Assembly (NCBI RefSeq): GCF_900109285.1
Contig: NZ_FNZQ01000002.1
Location: 124,001-188,000 of the forward strand
Direction: 5' to 3'
DNA from: Jannaschia helgolandensis
GTDB taxonomy: Bacteria; Pseudomonadota; Alphaproteobacteria; Rhodobacterales; Rhodobacteraceae
DNA: 64,000 nt
This document shows positions 56,878-64,000 of the stretch, piece by piece. Each line of letters starts with the position of its first letter. Position 1 is the stretch's first letter. The notes under the pieces are model-generated. The model was given only the letters and a program-made list of their open reading frames with translations, ran no database searches and was not told the origin of the DNA. A program made the translations under genes and the position numbers.

Positions 56878-58830
56878 ATGTCCCAGATCACCCTTACCTT
56901 CCCCGATGGTAACACACGTGACGTCCCCATCGGGACGACACCCGCACAGGTAGCCGAAAGCATCAGCAAGTCCCTGTCGAAAAAGGCCATCAGCGCCCAG
57001 GTCGACGGCGCGCACTGGGATCTGGCATGGCCGATCGAAGCGGATGCGAAAATCTCTATCAACACAATGCAGGACGACGACGCCGCGCTGGAGCTGATCC
57101 GCCACGATCTTGCGCATATCATGGCGCGCGCCGTGCAAACGATCTGGCCTGACGCAAAGGTCACCATAGGCCCGGTCCGCGATTTCGGCTGGTTCTACGA
57201 TTTCGACCGAGCGGAACCTTTCACACCCGAAGATCTGGGTGCGATAGAAGCCGAAATGAAACGTATCATCGCCGCGCGCGAGACGGTTCGCACTGAAGTC
57301 TGGGACCGTGAGCGGGCGCGCAAGCACTATGCCGATTCCGGCGAGTCCTTCAAGGTGGAGCTTCTGGACCGAATTCCGGGCGATGAGCCGATCCGGATGT
57401 ACTGGCATGGCGAATGGCAGGACCTTTGCCGCGGCCCGCACCTGCAGCATACCGGCCAGATCCCTGCGGATGCTTTCAAATTGACGCGCGTGTCCTCGGC
57501 CTACTGGCTGGGCGACAACACCCGCCCGCAGTTGCAGCGCATCTATGGCATCGCGTTCCGCAACCGCGACGATCTGAAAATGCACCTCAAGTTCCTGGAG
57601 GAGGCCGAGGCCCGCGACCACCGCCGCCTGGGCCGCGAAATGGACCTGTATCACATGCAGGAAGAAGCGCCGGGCCAGGTATTCTGGCACCCCAACGGCT
57701 GGACAATTTACACCACGTTGCAGGACTACATGCGGCGGCGGCAGCGCCGCGGTGGCTATGTCGAAGTGAACACACCGCAGGTCGTCGACCGCAAATTGTG
57801 GGAAGCCTCGGGCCACTGGGACAAGTATCAGGACCACATGTTCATCGTCGAGGTAGACGAAGAACACGCCCGCGAAAAGGCGATCAACGCGCTCAAGCCG
57901 ATGAACTGTCCCTGCCATGTGCAGGTCTTCAACCAAGGCCTGAAATCGTATCGTGACCTGCCGCTCAGGATGGCGGAATTCGGGTCTTGTGCGCGGTACG
58001 AGCCGTCGGGCGCGCTGCACGGCATCATGCGGGTACGCGGCTTCACGCAGGACGATGGTCACATCTTCTGCACCGAGGATCAGATTCAGGCGGAGTGCAC
58101 CGCCTTCATCAATTTCCTGTCCGAAACCTATCGCGATCTGGGCTTCGAGACATTCGACATCGCTTTCGCCACCCGTCCTGAAAAACGCGTCGGCAGCGAC
58201 GAGAGCTGGGATCACGTCGAAGGCGCACTGGAGGCGGCGATCAAGTCGACTGGCAACCCCTACCGCGTGGAGGAAGGCGACGGGGCGTTCTATGGCCCGA
58301 AACTGGATTTCTATCTGACCGATGCCATCGGACGCGTCTGGCAATGCGGCACCTTTCAGGTCGATCCGAACCTGCCTGAGCGTCTGGGGGCCAGCTATAT
58401 CGGCGAAGACGGCAACAAGCACCGTCCCTATATGCTGCATCGCGCGGCGCTGGGGTCGTTTGAACGGTTCATCGGCATCCTGATCGAAAACTCCGCAGGC
58501 AAGCTGCCGTTCTGGCTGGCACCGCGGCAGGTCGTCGTCGCTTCCATCGTCTCGGAGGCGGACGATTACGTGGCGGAAGTCGTGGAGGCCCTGACCAAGG
58601 CTGGCGTTCGGGCCGAAGCCGACATCCGCAACGAGAAAATCAACTACAAGGTCCGCGAACATTCGTTGGGCAAGGTTCCCGCGATTCTCGCCATAGGACG
58701 GCAAGAGGTCGAGGATCGCACTGTCACCCTGCGCCGCCTGGGCGAAAAGGCCACGCAGGTGATTTCGTTGGACGAAGTGACGTCTGCCTTGTCGGCGGAG
58801 GCGACGCCTCCGGACCTGCGACAAAAGTGA
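56878..58830 (+). CDS. thrS: Threonyl-tRNA synthetase
   Basis: Charges tRNA-Thr. 650 residues: N-terminal TGS domain ([19 protein letters not shown]), editing domain with [12 protein letters not shown] and the zinc-like site, catalytic class II core with [24 protein letters not shown]-like [11 protein letters not shown], and the C-terminal anticodon-binding domain ([14 protein letters not shown]). GGAGG lies upstream of the ATG at 56878. No T-box or structured leader was noticed. Confidence 0.96.
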   Translation: MSQITLTFPDGNTRDVPIGTTPAQVAESISKSLSKKAISAQVDGAHWDLAWPIEADAKISINTMQDDDAALELIRHDLAHIMARAVQTIWPDAKVTIGPVRDFGWFYDFDRAEPFTPEDLGAIEAEMKRIIAARETVRTEVWDRERARKHYADSGESFKVELLDRIPGDEPIRMYWHGEWQDLCRGPHLQHTGQIPADAFKLTRVSSAYWLGDNTRPQLQRIYGIAFRNRDDLKMHLKFLEEAEARDHRRLGREMDLYHMQEEAPGQVFWHPNGWTIYTTLQDYMRRRQRRGGYVEVNTPQVVDRKLWEASGHWDKYQDHMFIVEVDEEHAREKAINALKPMNCPCHVQVFNQGLKSYRDLPLRMAEFGSCARYEPSGALHGIMRVRGFTQDDGHIFCTEDQIQAECTAFINFLSETYRDLGFETFDIAFATRPEKRVGSDESWDHVEGALEAAIKSTGNPYRVEEGDGAFYGPKLDFYLTDAIGRVWQCGTFQVDPNLPERLGASYIGEDGNKHRPYMLHRAALGSFERFIGILIENSAGKLPFWLAPRQVVVASIVSEADDYVAEVVEALTKAGVRAEADIRNEKINYKVREHSLGKVPAILAIGRQEVEDRTVTLRRLGEKATQVISLDEVTSALSAEATPPDLRQK

Positions 58831-58845
58831 TCGTTTCCGAAATCG

Positions 58846-58875
58846 GGACAATTCCATGACCACACGGAATTGTCC
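58846..58875 (+). terminator. Perfect inverted repeat after thrS
   Basis: GGACAATTCC (58846-58855) and GGAATTGTCC (58866-58875) are perfect complements separated by 10 bases, 15 bases behind the thrS stop. AT-richer than usual for a terminator here and without a T-run, so an operator-like role cannot be excluded. The rest of the gap to 59125 shows no gene. Confidence 0.55.
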
Positions 58876-59125
58876 TGACTTCACCCCACCATTGCCCCAA
58901 TCACGCCACATTTCACCTGCATAAATAAGATCAAGGCGACGATCCGGTTGGGGTTGATCAAAATCCTCCCCCCTTGCGGTCCCCCGGTCGGGTCGATTGT
59001 CTTATCTCTCTCCCTGAAGATTGGTCGGCCCGCGTATTGCGCGGGTCGCTCCATGCAGAAAATCCGCATTTCGCAGGCCTATTTCGCTGAATGACTGCCA
59101 TGCATCTGCATCCCGGCTCGGGCTG

Positions 59126-60211
59126 TCAGTCGACTGTGACCGGAAACTCGATTTCGGTGCGATATCCATCCGGTGACGGGAAAGTCCGCAGCAAGCCTTC
59201 GAGCTGCGCGGCCGAGGCTTCCATGATGCGTTGGCCGAGGCCGGGCTCCGATGCGTCGACGGATCCGACCCCGTCATCGGCACATGCGATGGCATATCGC
59301 CCCGCATTGGTTTTCTGGCCGCTCAGGACAATCCGCCCGGTCCGCCCATCGGGAAAGGCGTGCTTGCAGGCATTTGAAATCATCTCATTGATCAGAACGC
59401 CCAGTGCGGACGCGCGTCGCGCGATCAGGGCCACGGAATCGAAATGTACTTCGATTTCCACACCCGGAGGGGACATATCGCGCAGGTGGCTGGCCACCCG
59501 CTCCAGATAGTTCGTAACCTCGATCGGCTCGTCCGGATTGTCGGATCGATAAAGATCGTTATGAAGTTCCACCATCACGCTGATCCGCTTTTCAACGGAC
59601 AGCATCGCCTCGCGCACTTCGGGCGTGGCGCTGCGGGCGGCCATGCGCGTCATTGCCGCGACATTGGCCAGACTGTTCTTGACGCGGTGGTCAACTTCCC
59701 GGCGCATGGCATCCTGCTGTCGCAGCGCCTCATGCAATTCCAGACGCTGCATGACCTGATTGGCCAGGATCCTCAGCGCGCGGCGTTCGGCATCGCCCAG
59801 ACGACGGGGACGCCGATCCAGCACGCACAACGAACCCAGCGGGATGCCCGCCTTTGTGGTGATCTGAGCACCTGCGTAAAACAAGATCGGATCGGGACCG
59901 GTGACTAGCGGATTATCCCGCGTCCGGATATCTACCCTCGTATCCGGAATCTCAAGAATTTCCTCCTGAAGGATGGCATGACTGCACATTGAAGATTCCA
60001 AATTGGTTCCATGGAAATCCAACCCACAAACAGCTTCAAATTTCTGATCGTCGGCATGCACGATAGAGACAAGGGCAATCGGGCAATTCGACATCTGCGC
60101 CGCCAGCTCGACGATGCCATCGAAGGCCCCCCCATGGGCTTGGGTGCCCAGATCATAACGGCGAATCGCAGCAAGCCGCTCTTTCTGATGGGGATGAATT
60201 GGGGCAAGCAT
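59126..60211 (-). CDS. GAF-domain sensor histidine kinase, HisKA_2/HWE-like
   Basis: 361 residues. N-terminal GAF domain (about 10-155) with SIVHADDQKFEAVCGLD and GSLCVLDRRPRRLGD, like phytochrome-type GAFs without the bilin cysteine pattern; then a dimerisation helix with the phospho-histidine in REVDHRVKNSLANV; ATPase with INEMISNACKHAFPDG and ADDGVGSV. AAGGAAG precedes the ATG at 60211. No response regulator is adjacent, so it is an orphan. No membrane segment, hence cytoplasmic. Confidence 0.85.
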   Translation of the reverse strand: MLAPIHPHQKERLAAIRRYDLGTQAHGGAFDGIVELAAQMSNCPIALVSIVHADDQKFEAVCGLDFHGTNLESSMCSHAILQEEILEIPDTRVDIRTRDNPLVTGPDPILFYAGAQITTKAGIPLGSLCVLDRRPRRLGDAERRALRILANQVMQRLELHEALRQQDAMRREVDHRVKNSLANVAAMTRMAARSATPEVREAMLSVEKRISVMVELHNDLYRSDNPDEPIEVTNYLERVASHLRDMSPPGVEIEVHFDSVALIARRASALGVLINEMISNACKHAFPDGRTGRIVLSGQKTNAGRYAIACADDGVGSVDASEPGLGQRIMEASAAQLEGLLRTFPSPDGYRTEIEFPVTVD

Positions 60212-60346
60212 CGGCAACTTCCTTAAAATCGCGATCGGCCTGATCGTGATCATTATTGAACAAGTATCAAAAAATACGCTTCTAATATGTAATGTTATTC
60301 TTCCGATGTCTGCAATCGAAGTATCCTGCCTGCATCATAATCGAAA

Positions 60347-60370
60347 GGGGCGAGGAGTTTTCCTCGCCCC
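60347..60370. terminator. Terminator hairpin between the nucleotidase and the kinase genes
   Basis: Perfect 10-bp stem GGGGCGAGGA (60347-60356) and TCCTCGCCCC (60361-60370), 4-base loop GTTT. On the minus strand it lies 48 bases behind the nucleotidase stop and is followed by TTTCGATTATG; it should insulate the kinase gene. Confidence 0.75.
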
Positions 60371-60417
60371 GATAATAATTTCCACGCATCGATCAGAGGT
60401 GCCTGAAAATCGCTATG

Positions 60418-61971
60418 TCATTTCGCTACGATGCGATCATCGGTGAACGGCGTATACGGGCCATTCTGGATCAGGTATTCCGCCGTGACTTCAGCAAGAT
60501 CAGGGCCGAAATCGTAAGCGTCTGCTGCAGATTTGAACATCTCATATCCATCACCGCCATTTCTGACGTAGTTATTTGACACGACGCCATAGGTCTTGGC
60601 GGGGTCGAGCGGTACTCCGCCGATCAAGACATCGCTGACACGGCTGCCGGGGTCGGCACTCGCGTCGAAGGCGAACGACATTCCCGACACCTGCGGGAAT
60701 CGGCCTCCGCCCTCCTCGACCTGGCTGACGCCGTTTTCCAGCGCAGCCAGAAGCGTCGCGCCGTCCACGCGGAATGTCGACAGCGTGTTCTGGAACGGCA
60801 GCACCGTCAGGACTTCGCCCATAGTTACGTCGCCCGCATCAATCGAGGCGCGGATACCGCCCCCGTTCTGGATCGCGACGTCGATGCCCTGGTCCTTGAC
60901 ACGGTCCAGCATCGCGTCGGCGATCAGAACGCCCATTTCGCAAACCTCCGCGCGACAGAATGTGCGGTCGCCTTCAATCGCCTGATCGATCTGGGCAACC
61001 ACCTTGGACCGGATCTCCTCCAGCGGGGCTGCCATTTCGGCGATGCGCGCCACGGTTGCCGCATCTTCTTCAACAGACGCGTCGATCAGGACCGGCACGC
61101 CCTCGGCTGCGGTGACATTGCCGTCGTCGTCGAACGTTACGTTCAACTCGCCCAGGTACTTGCCGTAGGCATAGGCAGAAACGATGGCCGTCTGGCCCAC
61201 CATAGTGGGATAAGGCCCTTCGGAACGCTCCATGCTTCCCAGCAGGGTGTTCGAATGGCCGCCGACGATGACGTCGACGCCGGTCGTGCCTTCTGCAACA
61301 GCCTGATCGACGCCATAGCCCGAATGGCTCAGCACGATGATCTTGTTCACGCCCTCGGCGGTCAGCTTGTCGACCTCTTCCTGAATTGCCGCAATCGGGT
61401 CGCTGAATGTGACATTATCACCGGGCGATGCCAATTCGTCGGTGTCCTGCGGTGTCAGGCCGATCAGGCCGATCTTCTCGCCGCTCCGTTCGATCACTGT
61501 CGATTTGGCCAGTTTGTCGGCCAACAGCGGTTCGCCCGAGACATCGGCATTCGACATCAGGATCGGAAAATCGATGGCCGTCATGAAGGACGCCAGCACT
61601 TCGGGGCCGTCGTCGAACTCGTGGTTGCCGACCGTCATGCCGTCATAGCCCAGCATGTTCATCATCTCGGCCGCTAGCTTACCTTTGTAATAGGTATAGA
61701 ACAGCGTGCCCTGAAACTGATCACCGGCATCCACCAGAATCGTATTGTCTGACCTGGCGCGTGCTGCCTCGACGGCGTTTACCATACGGGCCGTGCCGCC
61801 GAAGCATTCGCCCGCGGTGTTGTCTTCCGCAGCACAGGGACCGTCGTATTTGCTGATCGGCTCAAAGCGAGCGTGAACGTCGTTGGTGTGAAGAATTGTC
61901 AGCGAATACTCGGCGCTGGCCATGCCAGTGGTCAACGCGAGCGCCGCCGTTGCTGTCAGAATACGTCTCAT
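60418..61971 (-). CDS. Periplasmic 5'-nucleotidase/2',3'-cyclic phosphodiesterase-like protein
   Basis: 517 residues with a Sec signal peptide (MRRILTATAALALTTG, cleavage near ASAEYS). Metallophosphatase domain with the dinuclear metal ligands in ILHTNDVHARF, VDAGDQFQGTLFY, TVGNHEFDDG, VLSHSGYG and VGGHSNTL; C-terminal 5_nucleotid_C domain with NGGGIRASIDAGDVT and SNNYVRNGGDGYEMF. Releases phosphate and nucleosides from extracellular nucleotides. GGGGG is upstream of the ATG. UshA-like by layout. Confidence 0.92.
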   Translation of the reverse strand: MRRILTATAALALTTGMASAEYSLTILHTNDVHARFEPISKYDGPCAAEDNTAGECFGGTARMVNAVEAARARSDNTILVDAGDQFQGTLFYTYYKGKLAAEMMNMLGYDGMTVGNHEFDDGPEVLASFMTAIDFPILMSNADVSGEPLLADKLAKSTVIERSGEKIGLIGLTPQDTDELASPGDNVTFSDPIAAIQEEVDKLTAEGVNKIIVLSHSGYGVDQAVAEGTTGVDVIVGGHSNTLLGSMERSEGPYPTMVGQTAIVSAYAYGKYLGELNVTFDDDGNVTAAEGVPVLIDASVEEDAATVARIAEMAAPLEEIRSKVVAQIDQAIEGDRTFCRAEVCEMGVLIADAMLDRVKDQGIDVAIQNGGGIRASIDAGDVTMGEVLTVLPFQNTLSTFRVDGATLLAALENGVSQVEEGGGRFPQVSGMSFAFDASADPGSRVSDVLIGGVPLDPAKTYGVVSNNYVRNGGDGYEMFKSAADAYDFGPDLAEVTAEYLIQNGPYTPFTDDRIVAK

Positions 61972-62087
61972 CGGTCTAACCCCCTAGGTTGGATATCGTC
62001 GATGTTGGGCAGCTAGCGGGCCATTGTCAAAGCGATATGAACGCGGCGCGGCTTGACGTGACAGAACCGCACGGGCATCCCGGCGCA

Positions 62088-62423
62088 ATGATCTACAAAT
62101 TGTTCCGAACGCCCGAATGGCAGGCCCTCCGCGCGGAGGGGTCATCCACGGGCGCGCCGATTGATCTCTCCGATGGCTTCATCCATTTCTCGACAGCGGA
62201 GCAAGTCGCCGAAACCGCCGTCAAACACTTTGCCGGGGTCGAAGGTCTGTGGCTGATCGGCGTCGAGGATGCCGTCGTCGCCGATAACCTGCACTGGGAG
62301 ATCTCGCGCGGCGGCGCGAAATTTCCGCACCTCTATGCGCCGTTGCGCCTGGATCAAGTTGCCTGGGCGCAGCCGCTGCCGATGGTCGGCGGCGTTCACG
62401 TCTTCCCTGCAGGCCTGATGTGA
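62088..62423 (+). CDS. DUF952-family protein
   Basis: 111 residues. Contains the DUF952 pattern [26 protein letters not shown] and [17 protein letters not shown], with a catalytic-like H and E arrangement reminiscent of ADP-ribosyltransferase-like small folds; function unknown. An ATG 51 bases upstream is possible, but the domain begins at 62088. The stop overlaps the pyrD start. Confidence 0.85.
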   Translation: MIYKLFRTPEWQALRAEGSSTGAPIDLSDGFIHFSTAEQVAETAVKHFAGVEGLWLIGVEDAVVADNLHWEISRGGAKFPHLYAPLRLDQVAWAQPLPMVGGVHVFPAGLM

Positions 62424-63472
62424 TCGAAGCGGCGGGCCTTGCCCTGATGCACCGTTTCGACCCGGAACGTGCGCACCGGTTGGCCCTGTCGGCACTGAAC
62501 TCCGGGCTGGGGCCGCGCGGCGGGCCGGTCACGTCCCCCCGCCTGGCGACAACACTGGCGGGGATGGATCTGCCGAACCCTATCGGGCTGGCTGCCGGGT
62601 TCGACAAGAATGCCACCGCCCTGCATGCCCTGTCGCGCTGCGCATTCGGCTGGCTGGAGGTCGGGGCCGCCACGCCTCACCCGCAACCCGGCAACCCCCG
62701 GCCGCGCCTGTTCCGCCTGACCGAGGACGGGGCGGCAATCAACCGCTTTGGCTTTAACAATGACGGTGCAGCGATCATCGCCGACCGGCTGGCGAAACGA
62801 CCTGAGGGCGCGGTCGTCGGCCTGAACCTTGGTGCGAACAAGGACAGTGACGACCGTGCAGATGATTTCGTAAAGGTCCTAGCGCATTGCGACAGGCACA
62901 TCGATTTCGCGACCGTCAATGTCAGCAGCCCGAACACTGAACGGCTGCGCGACCTTCAGGGCAAGGCCGCACTGGCGGGCATTCTGGACCGGGTTTGCGC
63001 ACAACGCGACGACCGGGGGCTGGATACGGCGATCTTCCTCAAGATCGCGCCCGATCTGGACGCCGCCGCGTTGGAGGATATCGCAGAGGTCGCGCTGAGC
63101 TCCGGCGTGAACGGCATCATCGCGACCAACACAACGCTGGCCCGCGACGGTCTGCACAGCGTCCACGCTTCGCAAACCGGTGGCCTGTCCGGTGCGCCGC
63201 TGTTCGATGCCTCGACCCGAATCCTGGCCCGCCTGTCGGTGTTGACGAACGGTAAACTGCCGCTGGTGGGCGTTGGCGGCATTGCCAGCGCCGACCAAGC
63301 CTATGCCAAGATCCGCGCAGGCGCGTCTGCCGTGCAGCTTTACACCGCGTTGGTTTATCACGGCATCAGTCTGCCCGCGCGTATCGCAAAAGGTCTCGAC
63401 GATCTGTTGGCCCGCGACGGGTTCGCCAATGTCGCCGACGCCGTGGGTACCGACCGCGACCGCTGGCTCTAA
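62420..63472 (+). CDS. pyrD: Dihydroorotate dehydrogenase (quinone), class 2
   Basis: Membrane-associated flavoenzyme of pyrimidine synthesis. 350 residues, with the N-terminal helix [19 protein letters not shown] used for quinone access, [30 protein letters not shown], the catalytic region [14 protein letters not shown], and FMN-phosphate site [16 protein letters not shown]. Starts with GTG, overlapping the DUF952 stop by 4 bases. Convergent with the MATE gene, with overlapping ends. Confidence 0.95.
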   Translation: MIEAAGLALMHRFDPERAHRLALSALNSGLGPRGGPVTSPRLATTLAGMDLPNPIGLAAGFDKNATALHALSRCAFGWLEVGAATPHPQPGNPRPRLFRLTEDGAAINRFGFNNDGAAIIADRLAKRPEGAVVGLNLGANKDSDDRADDFVKVLAHCDRHIDFATVNVSSPNTERLRDLQGKAALAGILDRVCAQRDDRGLDTAIFLKIAPDLDAAALEDIAEVALSSGVNGIIATNTTLARDGLHSVHASQTGGLSGAPLFDASTRILARLSVLTNGKLPLVGVGGIASADQAYAKIRAGASAVQLYTALVYHGISLPARIAKGLDDLLARDGFANVADAVGTDRDRWL

Positions 63473-64000
63473 GCCGCCCCGCCCGTCGCCGCCCGCTCCA
63501 GCCCCGGATATTTCCACCCCAGCGTCACGCCGCGCACTGCAAACGAGACCATCAGCGCCGCCCAGAGTCCGTGATTGTCCAGCCACGGCACCAGCACTGC
63601 CAAAGCCACCAGATAGACCCCAAAGCTCAATACCATCATGTTGCGCATGTCGCGCGTGCGGGTCGCGCCGATAAACACACCATCCAGCATCCATGATGCG
63701 AACCCGATCAAGGGTGCCGCGACCATCCACGGCAGATAGTCGCGCGCGACCTCCCGGACCTCGGTTGCCTTGGCCATCACGTCGACCAGCAGTCCGCCGA
63801 ACACCGCGAACGCCAGCGCCAGAACTGCCACCGTCCCCAGCCCCCATGCACCGCACAGGACCACCGACCGCCGCAAGCGTCCCCTGTCGCCCGCACCGAA
63901 GAAACGCCCGACCAGCGCCTCGACCGCAAAGGCGAACCCGTCCAGCGCATAGGCCGTGATATACAGGAATTGCAGCAGCACCTGATTGGCCGCCAGCGTG
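63469..64000 (-). CDS. MATE-family efflux transporter (C-terminal part)
   Basis: About 177 codons of the C-terminal half, continuing past the right edge. Six or so hydrophobic stretches are present; [26 protein letters not shown] (around the edge) is the MATE core segment in the second bundle, followed by [16 protein letters not shown]. Resembles the DinF branch. It pumps out cationic drugs or metabolites in exchange for Na+ or H+. The 3' end overlaps pyrD by 4 bases. Confidence 0.85.
   Translation of the reverse strand, partial: TLAANQVLLQFLYITAYALDGFAFAVEALVGRFFGAGDRGRLRRSVVLCGAWGLGTVAVLALAFAVFGGLLVDVMAKATEVREVARDYLPWMVAAPLIGFASWMLDGVFIGATRTRDMRNMMVLSFGVYLVALAVLVPWLDNHGLWAALMVSFAVRGVTLGWKYPGLERAATGGAA

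Overview
The window is GC-rich chromosomal DNA of an alphaproteobacterium, most likely a Rhodobacterales (Roseobacter/Paracoccus-type) species. Reasons: the CckA-ChpT phosphorelay proteins, an IscR with a single cysteine beside a large suf cluster, the olsBA pair, the alphaproteobacterial GTTC-N7-GTTC SOS boxes at recA, and a MocR-type TauR with a Tpa/Xsc/Pta taurine pathway. No tRNA, rRNA, CRISPR array, prophage or insertion sequence was recognised. Genes are dense, often with ATGA or TGATG start/stop overlaps, so most of the window reads as ordinary core genome plus one metabolic island.

Region 1 (1-16509) is a complete taurine dissimilation island. On the minus strand lie a TauY/PuuB-like flavoprotein and the importer genes tauA, tauB and tauC (tauC cut by the window edge). 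On the plus strand are tpa (taurine:pyruvate aminotransferase), a small exported protein, the regulator tauR, xsc (sulfoacetaldehyde acetyltransferase), pta, and soeABC (cytoplasmic-facing molybdenum sulfite dehydrogenase). A CurA-like reductase sits between them on the minus strand. Together they import taurine, move its amino group to pyruvate, split sulfoacetaldehyde into sulfite and acetyl phosphate, make acetyl-CoA and oxidise sulfite to sulfate. Paired CTGGMC-type direct repeats 22-23 bp apart stand exactly 103 bp before both tpa and xsc, and again beside tauR; I read them as TauR operators.

Region 2 (16520-31909) holds housekeeping genes: M32 carboxypeptidase, heme A synthase (ctaA), TrmJ-type RNA methylase, a ThiE-like protein, olsB-olsA for ornithine lipids, a DUF3553 protein divergent from chpT, gamma-carbonic anhydrase, gmk, a PAS protein, a membrane protein, type II DAHP synthase, a GlxA-type regulator, glnE and a possible ybaK remnant.

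Region 3 (31917-39983) is the iron-sulfur assembly operon, in transcription order iscR, iscS-like, sufB, a SAM-methyltransferase-like gene, sufC, sufD, two Yip1-type membrane proteins and sufS.

Region 4 (40160-64000) has small hydrolases, a structured non-coding stretch before icd, icd, YitT and SMR membrane proteins, alaS, recA with two LexA boxes, a sulfotransferase-like gene, cckA with an unusually long linker, rsmB, guaB, a tandem universal stress protein, thrS, a GAF-HisKA_2 sensor kinase, a secreted 5'-nucleotidase, a DUF952 protein, pyrD and the end of a MATE transporter cut by the right edge.

All functional names come from motif and sequence recognition by eye; no database search was run.
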